A stretch of 64,000 nucleotides of DNA, from NCBI RefSeq assembly GCF_030012605.2, contig NZ_CP114055.2. One strand, 5' to 3'. A program made the translations under genes and the position numbers. The notes below the pieces were generated by a model. That model searched no databases. It saw nothing but the letters and a program-made list of their open reading frames with translations, and was not told the origin of the DNA. This document shows, one piece after another, positions 33,304 to 42,485 of the stretch. This DNA comes from Bergeyella_A cardium. GTDB taxonomy: Bacteria > Bacteroidota > Bacteroidia > Flavobacteriales > Weeksellaceae. Within the stretch, counting starts at the first letter, position 1, and each line of letters begins with the position of its first letter.

Positions 33304-35271
33304 ATGAATAGCAAAGGATTTAATTGGTTTTTTCCAATTGTCATTATAGGTATATTGTATATTTTTTTCCAGCCTTCGTTTGGAGGAGCTGATGCTAAGA
33401 GGATAGATGAAGATACCTTTTTTCAGAAATTAAAAGAAGGCAAAGTAAGCAAAGTTGTAGTTTATAAAGATACCGATAAAGCTGAAGTATTCTTAACCAA
33501 AGAAGCTAAAACCGAGCATATAAACAACAAACCATCTATGAATCCATTAGATGGTCTTACGACTAGAGTTGTTCCTGATTATGACTTTACTTTTGGTGAT
33601 ATAAAGTCCTTCCAAGACGAGTTTAAAAAAGTAAAAGCATCAAACCCCGAAGTACAAACAAAAATGGATTTTAGCAAAGAGAGAAATCCATTGGTGGAAA
33701 TCCTCCTCCCCATACTTATGTGGGTAGGTCTATTGGGTATATTCTATTACTTTATATTTAGGAGAATGAATGGCGGTTCTGGAGGTGGAATGTTCTCCAT
33801 CGGAAAATCAAGAGCTAAGCTCTTTGATGAAAAAGATAAAATGCAAATTACCTTTAAAGATGTAGCAGGTTTGGAAGGCGCTAAGGAAGAGGTACAAGAG
33901 GTAGTAGATTTCCTAAAAAATGCAGATAAATATACCAAACTTGGAGGTAAAATCCCAAAAGGAATGCTCCTCGTAGGCCCTCCAGGTACAGGTAAAACCC
34001 TATTGGCAAAAGCCGTAGCAGGAGAGGCGCAAGTACCTTTCTTCTCCCTCTCAGGTTCCGATTTTGTGGAGATGTTCGTCGGTGTAGGAGCATCTCGGGT
34101 GAGGGATTTATTTGCACAGGCAAAAGCCAAATCTCCAGCGATTATTTTCATAGATGAAATAGATGCTATCGGTAGAGCCAGAGGTGGAAAAAACTTTACT
34201 GGAGGTAATGACGAGAGAGAAAATACCCTCAACCAACTCCTCACCGAAATGGATGGCTTTGGCACAGATACCAATGTGATTGTAATGGCAGCAACCAATA
34301 GAGCAGATATATTGGATAAAGCCTTGCTCCGAGCTGGAAGATTCGACCGCTCTATCTATGTGGATCTTCCTGAACTTCACGAGAGAAGAGAAATCTTTGA
34401 GGTACACCTTAAAAACATAAAAATCGATGACTCCGTAGATAGAGAATTCCTAGCAAAACAAACCCCTGGCTTCAGCGGTGCTGATATCGCAAATGTATGT
34501 AATGAAGCTGCTCTCATCGCTGCCAGAAACGGAAGAGAGTCCGTTACTAAACAAGATTTCTTAGATGCTGTGGATAGAATTATCGGAGGATTGGAGAAAA
34601 AAAATAAAGCAATTAAACTCTCCGAAAAGAAAAGAGTTGCTTACCACGAAGCAGGGCACGCTACTGTATCTTGGCTTCTTGAGCACGCTGCTCCACTTCT
34701 TAAAGTGACTATTGTGCCAAGAGGACGCTCGTTAGGTGCTGCTTGGTATCTACCAGAAGAGCGACAGCTTACCACTACCGAACAAATGCTCGATGAAATG
34801 TGTGCTACCCTCGGTGGTAGAGCAGCAGAGCAAGTGATATTTAATAATATATCTACAGGAGCCCTATCAGATTTGGAAAGGGTAACCAAGCAGGCGCAAG
34901 CTATGGTAACCATCTACGGACTTAGCGAGAATATTGGTAATATATCTTATTACGACAGCTCTGGTCAGTCAGATTATAGCTTCAATAGACCTTATTCTGA
35001 AGAAACAGCTACCAAGATAGATGCAGAGATTAAGTTCATTATAGAAAACCAATATCAGCGAGCGATAAGTATCTTGACTGATAATAAGGACAAACTTGAT
35101 ATCCTTGCCAATAAGCTCTTGGAGAAAGAAGTGATCTTCCGCGAAGACCTCGAAGAGATTTTTGGAAAGCGTGCTTGGGACCCCGAACTTACAGAGCAAC
35201 CCCTCCAAGAGGAGCTCAATAAAGAACAAGACAGCACGCAAGAAGCAGAAGAAATAAAATTGGAAAATTAA
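33304..35271 (+). CDS. ftsH: ATP-dependent zinc metalloprotease FtsH
   Basis: FtsH is a hexameric membrane protease that degrades misfolded membrane proteins and some regulators. The 655-residue product has two membrane segments (about 7-23 and 131-152) around a periplasmic domain. An AAA+ domain follows with Walker A GPPGTGKT (225-232), Walker B FIDEID and the second region of homology. The M41 protease domain has HEAGH (448-452). It follows rsfS by 25 nt and ends in a terminator. The C-terminus is acidic and Gln/Glu-rich. Confidence 0.97.
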   Translation: MNSKGFNWFFPIVIIGILYIFFQPSFGGADAKRIDEDTFFQKLKEGKVSKVVVYKDTDKAEVFLTKEAKTEHINNKPSMNPLDGLTTRVVPDYDFTFGDIKSFQDEFKKVKASNPEVQTKMDFSKERNPLVEILLPILMWVGLLGIFYYFIFRRMNGGSGGGMFSIGKSRAKLFDEKDKMQITFKDVAGLEGAKEEVQEVVDFLKNADKYTKLGGKIPKGMLLVGPPGTGKTLLAKAVAGEAQVPFFSLSGSDFVEMFVGVGASRVRDLFAQAKAKSPAIIFIDEIDAIGRARGGKNFTGGNDERENTLNQLLTEMDGFGTDTNVIVMAATNRADILDKALLRAGRFDRSIYVDLPELHERREIFEVHLKNIKIDDSVDREFLAKQTPGFSGADIANVCNEAALIAARNGRESVTKQDFLDAVDRIIGGLEKKNKAIKLSEKKRVAYHEAGHATVSWLLEHAAPLLKVTIVPRGRSLGAAWYLPEERQLTTTEQMLDEMCATLGGRAAEQVIFNNISTGALSDLERVTKQAQAMVTIYGLSENIGNISYYDSSGQSDYSFNRPYSEETATKIDAEIKFIIENQYQRAISILTDNKDKLDILANKLLEKEVIFREDLEEIFGKRAWDPELTEQPLQEELNKEQDSTQEAEEIKLEN

Positions 35272-35290
35272 AGGTTTAATATTACTAAAC

Positions 35291-35324
35291 GAGTTTGGAG
35301 ATAATCTTCAAACTCATTTTTTAT
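35291..35324 (+). terminator. Terminator of rsfS-ftsH
   Basis: GAGTTTGGAGA (35291-35301) pairs with TCTTCAAACTC (35305-35315), one G-U, loop TAA, followed by ATTTTTTATT. Confidence 0.8.
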
Positions 35325-35387
35325 TAGAGAAATTCGTCTGTTTTTAAAAATTATTCTTACATTTTTCATTTAGTTATATAATTTTTA

Positions 35388-35395
35388 TACTTTTG
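35388..35395 (+). promoter_or_regulatory. Candidate promoter of the LUD-cdsA-psd operon
   Basis: TACTTTTG fits TAnnTTTG and ends 23 nt before the TTG start of the LUD gene. The ftsH terminator lies just upstream, so these three genes need their own promoter. Confidence 0.5.
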
Positions 35396-35418
35396 TCTAC
35401 AAAATCAGTTAGCTAACC

Positions 35419-36003
35419 TTGAGATTAATTAGAAATATACTAAAACTATTTACTCCAAAGCAGGAAGAAGATGATGAGCTTAATCTTGTAAGATTGGGGG
35501 ATGAGCTAAAACATGCTGATATGGACTACAAGTTTGCCCAGCTTTTTAGTCATTCTGGCGGTATATTTTCTTATTGTGTAGATGAAGCAGAAGCACTCGG
35601 CATCCTCAATCAAATTATAAAGAACGAAGACTTGAAATCTGTATTCTGCTGCGATGAAGACTTAAAGAATTTTCTATCTGTACTTAATGTACCACAATCA
35701 ACTGAGCTAACGCTAAATAACGATGCTGCACTCATCACTTGCGAATATCTTATAGCACATAATGGAAGTATAATGCTTTCGTATAATAATATTTTACATT
35801 ATCATTCCTCTCGGTTACCAAAGAAGGTGATTATTATGGCAAATGTCTCTCAGATTGTTCCTGATCTTAATATGGCAATGATGAAGATAAAACGCCGAAA
35901 AACTATGCTAAAAAACCTTACTTCCATCAGTGGTAGCCAGTCTAAGTTAGGAGGTACAGAGGCGAATCATACCAAACTCTTCCTATTATTACTTGAAGAT
36001 TAA
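35419..36003 (+). CDS. LUD (LutC-like) domain protein
   Basis: The 194-residue product falls in the LUD/LutC family, whose members include a subunit of the lactate utilisation complex. Visible features are the acidic N-terminus, the central SVFCCDEDLKNFL stretch and the ALITCEYLIAHNGSIMLSYN segment, typical of the fold; quotes are partial. No lutA or lutB homologue lies nearby, so a lactate role is unsupported here. The start is TTG at 35419; no better ATG lies near. cdsA follows 11 nt later. Confidence 0.8.
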   Translation: MRLIRNILKLFTPKQEEDDELNLVRLGDELKHADMDYKFAQLFSHSGGIFSYCVDEAEALGILNQIIKNEDLKSVFCCDEDLKNFLSVLNVPQSTELTLNNDAALITCEYLIAHNGSIMLSYNNILHYHSSRLPKKVIIMANVSQIVPDLNMAMMKIKRRKTMLKNLTSISGSQSKLGGTEANHTKLFLLLLED

Positions 36004-36014
36004 AACTTAGTATT

Positions 36015-36878
36015 TTGGATAAAAACTTTTTTCAGAGGATTGTTTTCGGATTGCTTTATTGTTTAGTTGTGGTGTTTTGCACTCATCCTATGGGTTCAGA
36101 ATTACTACAAAATATTTTTCCTGTACAGCAGTATCAGCTGTATTACGGGCTTATTGTTTTCTTTATCCTCGTGGGTTTATGGGAGTGTGTTAGAATAATG
36201 GAGTTTAGGAAAGGCTGGGAGAGGCTTGCCGTTTTCCCCATTGCAATACTTATCTTGTATAGATTTTCCAAGAAATACTTCTACCACGGGTTTTCATTTG
36301 AGTTTAATCTATCTGAAATCTTAGGACTTTCCCTTATTCTCATTGCTGTCATTACACTGTTCAGGTTTAAAAGCGAACTGGACTTTGAAAGCGGGAAGCT
36401 CATTTTTACCCTAATCTATGTTCCTCTTACTTTCGGTTATGCCTTAGCTTTGCCTTATTATAATAGTGAGAACACTTTCAGTCTCGAACCTTTATTTCTT
36501 TTCATATTGATTTGGAGTAGTGATTCCTTTGCCTACCTCTCTGGAAGGCTATTCGGCAAGCACAAAATGGCACCCACCATCTCCCCTAAAAAAACTTGGG
36601 AAGGCTTTGCAGGAGGGGTATTGCTTACACTGATCTTCTCTTACTTTATTGAGCAGAAGTTTGGCTATCTTCGGGGGAATTGGATGGTTGTAGGCTTCCT
36701 CGTCGCTGTATTCGCTCCGATGGGTGATTTAGTAGAAAGCCAGCTCAAGCGAACCTTTAATGTGAAAGATAGTGGAAACATTATTCCCGGGCACGGTGGG
36801 ATACTCGACAGGCTCGACAGTTTTATGATTTGTGCTCCTGTTCTATATTTGTACTTTATTTTAGATAAACTTTTATAA
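36015..36878 (+). CDS. cdsA: Phosphatidate cytidylyltransferase
   Basis: CdsA makes CDP-diacylglycerol from phosphatidate and CTP in the inner membrane, the branch point for phospholipids. The 287-residue product has about eight hydrophobic segments and the signature region SDSFAYLSGRLFGKHKMAPT. ISPKKTWEGFAGG and GDLVESQLKRTFNVKDSGN with GHGGILDRLDS follow. The start is TTG at 36015. It lies directly upstream of psd (6 nt), so the pair covers two steps towards phosphatidylethanolamine. Confidence 0.95.
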   Translation: MDKNFFQRIVFGLLYCLVVVFCTHPMGSELLQNIFPVQQYQLYYGLIVFFILVGLWECVRIMEFRKGWERLAVFPIAILILYRFSKKYFYHGFSFEFNLSEILGLSLILIAVITLFRFKSELDFESGKLIFTLIYVPLTFGYALALPYYNSENTFSLEPLFLFILIWSSDSFAYLSGRLFGKHKMAPTISPKKTWEGFAGGVLLTLIFSYFIEQKFGYLRGNWMVVGFLVAVFAPMGDLVESQLKRTFNVKDSGNIIPGHGGILDRLDSFMICAPVLYLYFILDKLL

Positions 36879-36884
36879 TTAATT

Positions 36885-37541
36885 ATGAAATTACATAGAG
36901 AAGGAAAAGGTAGTATTGTATTGGCTACGGTGATTGTATTAGCGGTGTATATCCTCAGCACTCTATTTTTAAGTGCTTGGGCTTGGCTTATCACTTTACC
37001 CTTTTTGGTGCTTTATGCTCTTGTTTTGTGGTTCTTTCGAGTACCCAATAGACAAATTGGTGAGTACAAAACAGAAGTAATAGCCCCTGTAGATGGTAAG
37101 GTGGTAATGATAAAAGAAGTGGAGGAAACAGAATTTCTTAAAGAAAAATGCATACAGGTTTCCATTTTTATGTCTCCGCTTAATGTTCATATCTGCCGAT
37201 ATCCCGTTACAGGTAAGGTGATTTACAAGAAATACCACAAAGGCAAATACCTGATGGCTTGGAATGAAAAGTCCTCCACCGATAATGAGAGAACTACTGT
37301 GGCGGTAGAGACTCAGACTCATCACAAAATAGTTTTTCGCCAGATTGCGGGCTATATAGCCAGAAGAATCGTCTTCTATACGAATGTAGGTGATGATGCC
37401 AAAGCAGGGCACGAGTTCGGATTCATTAAATTCGGTTCCCGAATGGATGTATTCCTCCCCCTTGATACTCAAATTCTCTGTAAGATAGGTGATACTACTA
37501 AGGGTGGACTAGACACCATCGCACAATTGAAAGACCATTAA
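36885..37541 (+). CDS. psd: Phosphatidylserine decarboxylase, short type
   Basis: Psd converts phosphatidylserine to phosphatidylethanolamine. It cleaves itself at a Gly-Ser bond to form a pyruvoyl group. The 218-residue product has two N-terminal membrane helices (about 9-50), the APVDGKVV segment, FMSPLNVHICRYPV and the maturation site IKFGSRMD (Gly184-Ser185). The short length matches the PSD-A subfamily. It ends the LUD-cdsA-psd operon before a terminator. pssA is not in the window. Confidence 0.93.
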   Translation: MKLHREGKGSIVLATVIVLAVYILSTLFLSAWAWLITLPFLVLYALVLWFFRVPNRQIGEYKTEVIAPVDGKVVMIKEVEETEFLKEKCIQVSIFMSPLNVHICRYPVTGKVIYKKYHKGKYLMAWNEKSSTDNERTTVAVETQTHHKIVFRQIAGYIARRIVFYTNVGDDAKAGHEFGFIKFGSRMDVFLPLDTQILCKIGDTTKGGLDTIAQLKDH

Positions 37542-37558
37542 GCTCCATAAAAGCATAA

Positions 37559-37591
37559 AAAGCAGTATAGAATTTCTGTACTGCTTTATTT
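37559..37591 (+). terminator. Terminator after psd
   Basis: AAAGCAGTA (37559-37567) pairs with TACTGCTTT (37579-37587), with an inner AGA/TCT pairing, and is followed by ATTTATTATT. Confidence 0.75.
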
Positions 37592-37755
37592 ATTATCGCT
37601 TGCGGATCTTGCCACTGAGAAGATTTATTGTCTTAATTGTAAATACCTTGTTTGCAAATTAGGAGATAGAAATACTCTTTTTCAGGTTTAGGAAGCACAG
37701 TAATATTCAACATCAATCCCCAACATTAGGTTTTGGTATTTAATTAAAAAATCCG

Positions 37756-37763
37756 TAGTATTG
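37756..37763 (+). promoter_or_regulatory. Candidate promoter of peptidase copy 2
   Basis: TAGTATTG lies 27 nt before the ATG, at the same distance and in the same leader context as in copy 1 (31739-31746). The remainder of the gap (37592-37755) shows nothing recognisable. Confidence 0.5.
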
Positions 37764-37790
37764 CTCAGTTTATTTTAAATCAAAATAATA

Positions 37791-40700
37791 ATGACTAAAT
37801 CTATATTTAAAGTAGGAGTGCTTGCACGAAACTTACCCATAGCACTCTGCTACTTATTTGCTTCAGCAGTATTCGCTCAGAATGCAGAGGAAATAAGAGC
37901 CATTCAAGGCAAAACCGATCTAAAAGCCCTCAGCCAGCTCAGTAGCCGTATTCAAAAAGAAGAGATGAGCACGGCAAGGCTTCAATCCAAAGCAAAAGAG
38001 CTCAATATCCCTTTCACAGGGGAAGTGGATGGCAAGCTGTATCAGCTACAAGGCTTCAATCATAATGGACTGCCCTTCTATTATATAACAGATAATGTAG
38101 GGGCTGCCGAATCTGTCTACACCAGCATCCTGCAAAACAGCCCTGCGTTTAACCTCCAAGGAGATGGTATTACCCTTCGCGAGTGGGATGCGGGAGCGGT
38201 GAGAATTTCCCATCAAGAGTTTGGTGGAAGAGCTAAAATGGGAGATTCCTCTAAATTCCCTAATAGCCACTCTACCCATGTGGCGGGTACGATGATCGCC
38301 AGCGGTATAGATAAGCAAGCCAAAGGAATGGCACCAAAAGCAGAGCTTATTGCCTATGATTGGACGGATGATTCTAAAGAAATGTCAGACGCTGCAACTA
38401 ATGGAGCCCTTCTCTCTAACCATTCCTATGGTACTACAGCGGGCTATCAGCAAGGCAACTGGTCAGGATTTACAGGCTGGCACTGGTTCGGTGAGGAAGA
38501 TGAAACCGAATTCATAGGCTATGGTCATTATGGAGAAAAAGACGCAAAATGGGACTTGATTTCGAGAAACGCTCCGTACTACCTCTTCCTAAAAGCAGCA
38601 GGTAACCCAAGAGGAGGCGGGCCAGAGCCTGGCGGAGTTCATTATGTAAGAAGGAAAGAAAATCAGCGCATCGTTTGGGTTCGCTCTACCAAAACCCGAC
38701 AAAAGAACGGAGGTGCAAGTGGCTTTGATTGTATTGCCAACGGAGGAACGAGTAAAAATGGACTCATTATCGCAGCAGCACATAAAATCCCTGGAGGTTA
38801 CAAACAGCCAAGCGATGTAAAAGTAGCGAGTTTCTCAGCTTTCGGTCCTACCGATGATGGTCGTATCAAGCCAGATTTAGCAGGTATAGGTGTAGGTGTA
38901 TATTCTACCAACTCCACAGGCGATGACCAATACACCTCTTTAAATGGTACCTCAATGGCGTCTCCAAATGTAACGGGCTCTCTTGCCTTATTACAAGAGC
39001 ATCATAATAAATTGTACCGTTCGTTTATGAAATCTGCTACCCTAAAAGCATTGGCAATTCATACAGCGAACGAGGCAGGTAAGCACCCTGGTCCAGATTA
39101 TCAATTCGGTTGGGGGCTTCTCAATGCATATAAAGCCGCAAAGGTATTATCAACAAAAGACAAGTACTCAAAAGTAGAGGAAGCTACTTTAAATAACAAT
39201 ACTCCTTACACAGTCAAGCTCACTGCTCTGGGGAATACTCCACTTATTGTAACCATTGTTTGGGATGATGCCGTAGTAGAAAAACTTCCAGATTATGTAT
39301 TAAACAACAGAGAATCTGTCTTGGTAAATGACTTAGACCTCCGTATCTCTGATGGAGCAACCACTTTCTTCCCTTGGGTATTGGATGTGGAAAATCCAGC
39401 CAACGCTGCTACAAAAGGAAATAATGTAAAAGACAATGTAGAGCAAGTGGTAATAGAAAACCCAGTTGCTGGTCAGGAATACACTATTACCGTAAGCCAT
39501 AAAGGAAGCCTAAGAAAGAATGATAATGATGGAAAACTCGTCCCAGCAACTTCTCAAGACTTCTCACTGATTGCAACGGGAATTAATACAGGTGTTGCAA
39601 ATGACTTAGCCTTAAAATCTGTATCCTTGCCACAAGCGAAGGACTATACTGACCAAACACCAGTAACGGTAGAGGTAGAGAACTTAGGAAGTACATCTGC
39701 AACAGGAGCTAAACTTAAATACAAACTCGTAAATGCAGATACTGATACAGTAGAGCACACAGGAGAAGTAGCATTGGAAGAAATTGCTAAAGGAGTAACG
39801 CTTAGCAAATCGTTTAATGTAGATTTATCCAAATCATTTGTGAACTATAGCATAGAGGCAGAAGTAGAATTTACAGGTGATGAAGTCGCTATAAACAACG
39901 CTGTATCTGCAAAAGCCTACGGTATTATTGCAACGGTAGAGAATGTAGGAGAATCCTATTCCTACGGCTTTGAGGAAGAATTAGAAAAGAGCGGTTGGAC
40001 AGTAGAAGATACAGATGGAAACGGAAGAACCTGGCGAGTATATCCAGATATTAAATTAGCAAGAACAGGCAAGAGCTTTGGAGTGAATTTCCCTAACAGT
40101 ACTAAAGGAGCGGACGACTGGCTATTCTCCAACCCAATAAAAGTAAAAGGTGGCAAGCCCTACCGACTGAGATTCTACCTCCGAAAGCTCAATAAAGATG
40201 CAGAAGAATCCCTCAAAGTATTCTATGGAGCACAGCCAGATAAGACTTCTATGACAAATCAGCTCGGTGAGAAGCTCATCGCCTCCGAAGATTTGGAGTA
40301 CCAACAAGTCATTAGAGAATTTACTCCAACTCAAGACGGGATTATCTATTTCGGTTTCCACAATAAGGTAGATGCCGATAAATCCTCCTATGCTATTGGT
40401 ATAGATGACATCCTTGTAAGGCGCTCCGAAGGCAAGCCAGATGCAGACTTCAAACCGAGTAAAACGAAAGCCAATTCCTACGAAACTATAGAGCTACTAA
40501 ACCAAACAGCAAATGCTCCTTCGCAGCCTGCCACTTATGAATGGTCATTCAGCCCGAATACAATAGAGTATAAAGACGGTACTGCTAGTACTTCCGAGCA
40601 CCCGAAAGTGAGATTTATAGAAGAGAAAGCGTACTCTGTAACCTTAAAAGCCAAAAATACTTCAGGTGAAGATTCTATACAAAAAACAGCACTTATTACC

Positions 40701-42170
40701 ATTAAGAATACCCCTACGAAAGCCGTATTTACCCCTTCTAATTCGAGGGCATACGCAGGTGAGGGCATTGTACTCATCAATCAATCCACAGGAGACCCTC
40801 TTCCTACCGAGTTTGAATGGACTGTAAGCCCAAGCGAAGACGCTGAGTTTATCAACGGAACTTCTACCACCTCCTCCAGCCCTATACTCAAATTCAATAA
40901 AGAAGGAGATTATACAATATCATTAAAGGCAACCTCCCCTCATAATGCAAATACAGTGAAGCAGAAAATAAGCATCTCCAAAGTGCTGAATAAGGTTACT
41001 CACCTTACCGCTACCCAGCGAAATAATACGGTTGATTTGAAATGGGTAAGACCGCTCATTGCTCCCATTTATACCGAAGGTTTTGAGCTGGATATGCCTG
41101 CTGATATCACAGTGATAGATGCCAATAGAGATGGCAATAGCTGGGAAATAACAACTAAATACCCTAACTCTGGGCAGAAAGGTGTGGCAAACTTCTCCTC
41201 TGGTAAAACTGGTGACATTACTGTGGATGACTGGCTCATTACTCCAAAAATCAAGAGCGGTGCAGAAGTCCTCAAATACTACGAGAAGCACTTCTTCAAA
41301 GAGAGGTATGATGTCTATGTAGTCCCTGCTCCTACTTCTGGTAATGCCCCAACCATTGATGAAATCAAAAACACTGGAAGCATCGTCTATAAGTTTGATG
41401 CAGGCTATACAAGTGGCGACTTCAAGCAGAACACGGTGGACATTAAGCAACACACCGCTCAGGACTTCTTTGTGGCATTCCACCACAGAACCCAAAAAGA
41501 GGATAAAGGTTTCTACTTTGCTTTAGACGACATCCAAGTGGGGTATAGAGACAGAGTAAGCGCCGACAAAACTCCTCTGGCCAATAAAAAGCAGTCGGCA
41601 TCAGTGCCTATCTCAGATTTGAAGAACAATGCCAATGAAGATATTCTTATCCTCGATACTAAGCCTGATGAGCTGCTTACTGTCAATTCTCAAGGGCTGC
41701 CTACCGAGATGGGCGTTCTCAATCTCCCCACCCTTAAAGGCTACGAAATCGTGAGAAATAATGTAAAACTCACCGATATCACTGATATCAATACCTTGAA
41801 GCATACCGATACTCTTACCCAAACAGGTTCTTATACCTACGATGTATATGCGGTGTACTCCGATGGTAAGAAGTCTGATAAGGTGAGCGTAAGCATTACC
41901 ATCTCCGATCTCTCTTCTTCCGAAGTGGTGAAAGGCGGTCTGAAAATCTATCCAAACCCATCTGATGGTAGATTTATCATCGAGCTGGGTAGCGGTACTT
42001 CTTCCCTTGAAGCGCAAGTGTATGACCTCTCAGGCAAGCTGATCTTCAAGAAGGAGTATAGCGGTAGCAGAGCAGATCTCAACCTTACTCAGTATCCGAA
42101 AGGAGTATATCTATTGCACCTCACCAACAACAAAGGCGAGAAGCAAACGGCTAAGCTCATCGTTCAGTAA
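37791..42170 (+). CDS. T9SS-secreted subtilisin-like (S8) peptidase, copy 2
   Basis: This 1459-residue paralogue of the gene at 27339-31712 has the same layout. It has a signal peptide (cleaved near VFAQ, residue 30) and an S8 catalytic domain with Asp133 (REWDAGAV), His160, Asn272 and Ser388 (NGTSMASP). CARDB-like, adhesin-like and two PKD-like modules follow, then a second adhesin-like module and a Por secretion tail (LKIYPNPSDGRF). The catalytic domains align without gaps to Ser388. The segment before the tail (about 1280-1340) differs most. Both copies look intact. A shared promoter octamer and terminator show that the whole transcription unit was duplicated. Confidence 0.93.
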   Translation: MTKSIFKVGVLARNLPIALCYLFASAVFAQNAEEIRAIQGKTDLKALSQLSSRIQKEEMSTARLQSKAKELNIPFTGEVDGKLYQLQGFNHNGLPFYYITDNVGAAESVYTSILQNSPAFNLQGDGITLREWDAGAVRISHQEFGGRAKMGDSSKFPNSHSTHVAGTMIASGIDKQAKGMAPKAELIAYDWTDDSKEMSDAATNGALLSNHSYGTTAGYQQGNWSGFTGWHWFGEEDETEFIGYGHYGEKDAKWDLISRNAPYYLFLKAAGNPRGGGPEPGGVHYVRRKENQRIVWVRSTKTRQKNGGASGFDCIANGGTSKNGLIIAAAHKIPGGYKQPSDVKVASFSAFGPTDDGRIKPDLAGIGVGVYSTNSTGDDQYTSLNGTSMASPNVTGSLALLQEHHNKLYRSFMKSATLKALAIHTANEAGKHPGPDYQFGWGLLNAYKAAKVLSTKDKYSKVEEATLNNNTPYTVKLTALGNTPLIVTIVWDDAVVEKLPDYVLNNRESVLVNDLDLRISDGATTFFPWVLDVENPANAATKGNNVKDNVEQVVIENPVAGQEYTITVSHKGSLRKNDNDGKLVPATSQDFSLIATGINTGVANDLALKSVSLPQAKDYTDQTPVTVEVENLGSTSATGAKLKYKLVNADTDTVEHTGEVALEEIAKGVTLSKSFNVDLSKSFVNYSIEAEVEFTGDEVAINNAVSAKAYGIIATVENVGESYSYGFEEELEKSGWTVEDTDGNGRTWRVYPDIKLARTGKSFGVNFPNSTKGADDWLFSNPIKVKGGKPYRLRFYLRKLNKDAEESLKVFYGAQPDKTSMTNQLGEKLIASEDLEYQQVIREFTPTQDGIIYFGFHNKVDADKSSYAIGIDDILVRRSEGKPDADFKPSKTKANSYETIELLNQTANAPSQPATYEWSFSPNTIEYKDGTASTSEHPKVRFIEEKAYSVTLKAKNTSGEDSIQKTALITIKNTPTKAVFTPSNSRAYAGEGIVLINQSTGDPLPTEFEWTVSPSEDAEFINGTSTTSSSPILKFNKEGDYTISLKATSPHNANTVKQKISISKVLNKVTHLTATQRNNTVDLKWVRPLIAPIYTEGFELDMPADITVIDANRDGNSWEITTKYPNSGQKGVANFSSGKTGDITVDDWLITPKIKSGAEVLKYYEKHFFKERYDVYVVPAPTSGNAPTIDEIKNTGSIVYKFDAGYTSGDFKQNTVDIKQHTAQDFFVAFHHRTQKEDKGFYFALDDIQVGYRDRVSADKTPLANKKQSASVPISDLKNNANEDILILDTKPDELLTVNSQGLPTEMGVLNLPTLKGYEIVRNNVKLTDITDINTLKHTDTLTQTGSYTYDVYAVYSDGKKSDKVSVSITISDLSSSEVVKGGLKIYPNPSDGRFIIELGSGTSSLEAQVYDLSGKLIFKKEYSGSRADLNLTQYPKGVYLLHLTNNKGEKQTAKLIVQ

Positions 42171-42198
42171 GGTAAGTTTTTCATAGCTTAATCATTTG

Positions 42199-42233
42199 AA
42201 AGCGGGTTAATGAATTATTAGCCCGCTTTTTCT
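42199..42233 (+). terminator. Terminator of peptidase copy 2
   Basis: AAAGCGGGTTAAT (42199-42211) pairs with ATTAGCCCGCTTT (42217-42229) with one mismatch, then TTTCTAATC. It is almost the same sequence as at 27281-27310 read on the other strand. Confidence 0.85.
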
Positions 42234-42433
42234 AATCATAGAAATCTACATTCAATAAAAACTGGATTGTCCCCCACAAAAAAATTTAATCATATCTAAA
42301 AAAATAGTACAGACCTACTGAAATCACCAATTATCTATCCCATTATCAAATTTTAAATACACCCTATTTAATAGAAAAATACAATTATTATAATAAAATA
42401 CGCATCAGTCTTTATTATTCTCATAAAAATGTT

Positions 42434-42441
42434 TACTTTTA
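42434..42441 (+). promoter_or_regulatory. Candidate promoter of pta-ackA
   Basis: TACTTTTA is one base off the -7 consensus. The 13-mer TACTTTTACGCCA also occurs ahead of the DUF3127 gene at 49472-49484, which supports a real element. It lies 44 nt before the pta ATG. Confidence 0.4.
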
Positions 42442-42485
42442 CGCCATTATTTTAATTATTAACCCTATAATAACCTCATATCAAA

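Larger units (their letters stand above)
42171..42485 (+). other. Gap between peptidase copy 2 and pta
   Basis: The 315-base gap holds the peptidase terminator at 42199-42233, an AT-rich middle with no coding potential, and a candidate pta promoter at 42434-42441. Nothing else is recognised. Confidence 0.5.

Noticed and set aside
27339..42170. Composite transposon formed by the two peptidase genes
   Set aside because: No transposase, terminal inverted repeats or target duplications were seen; the flanked genes are conserved housekeeping genes.
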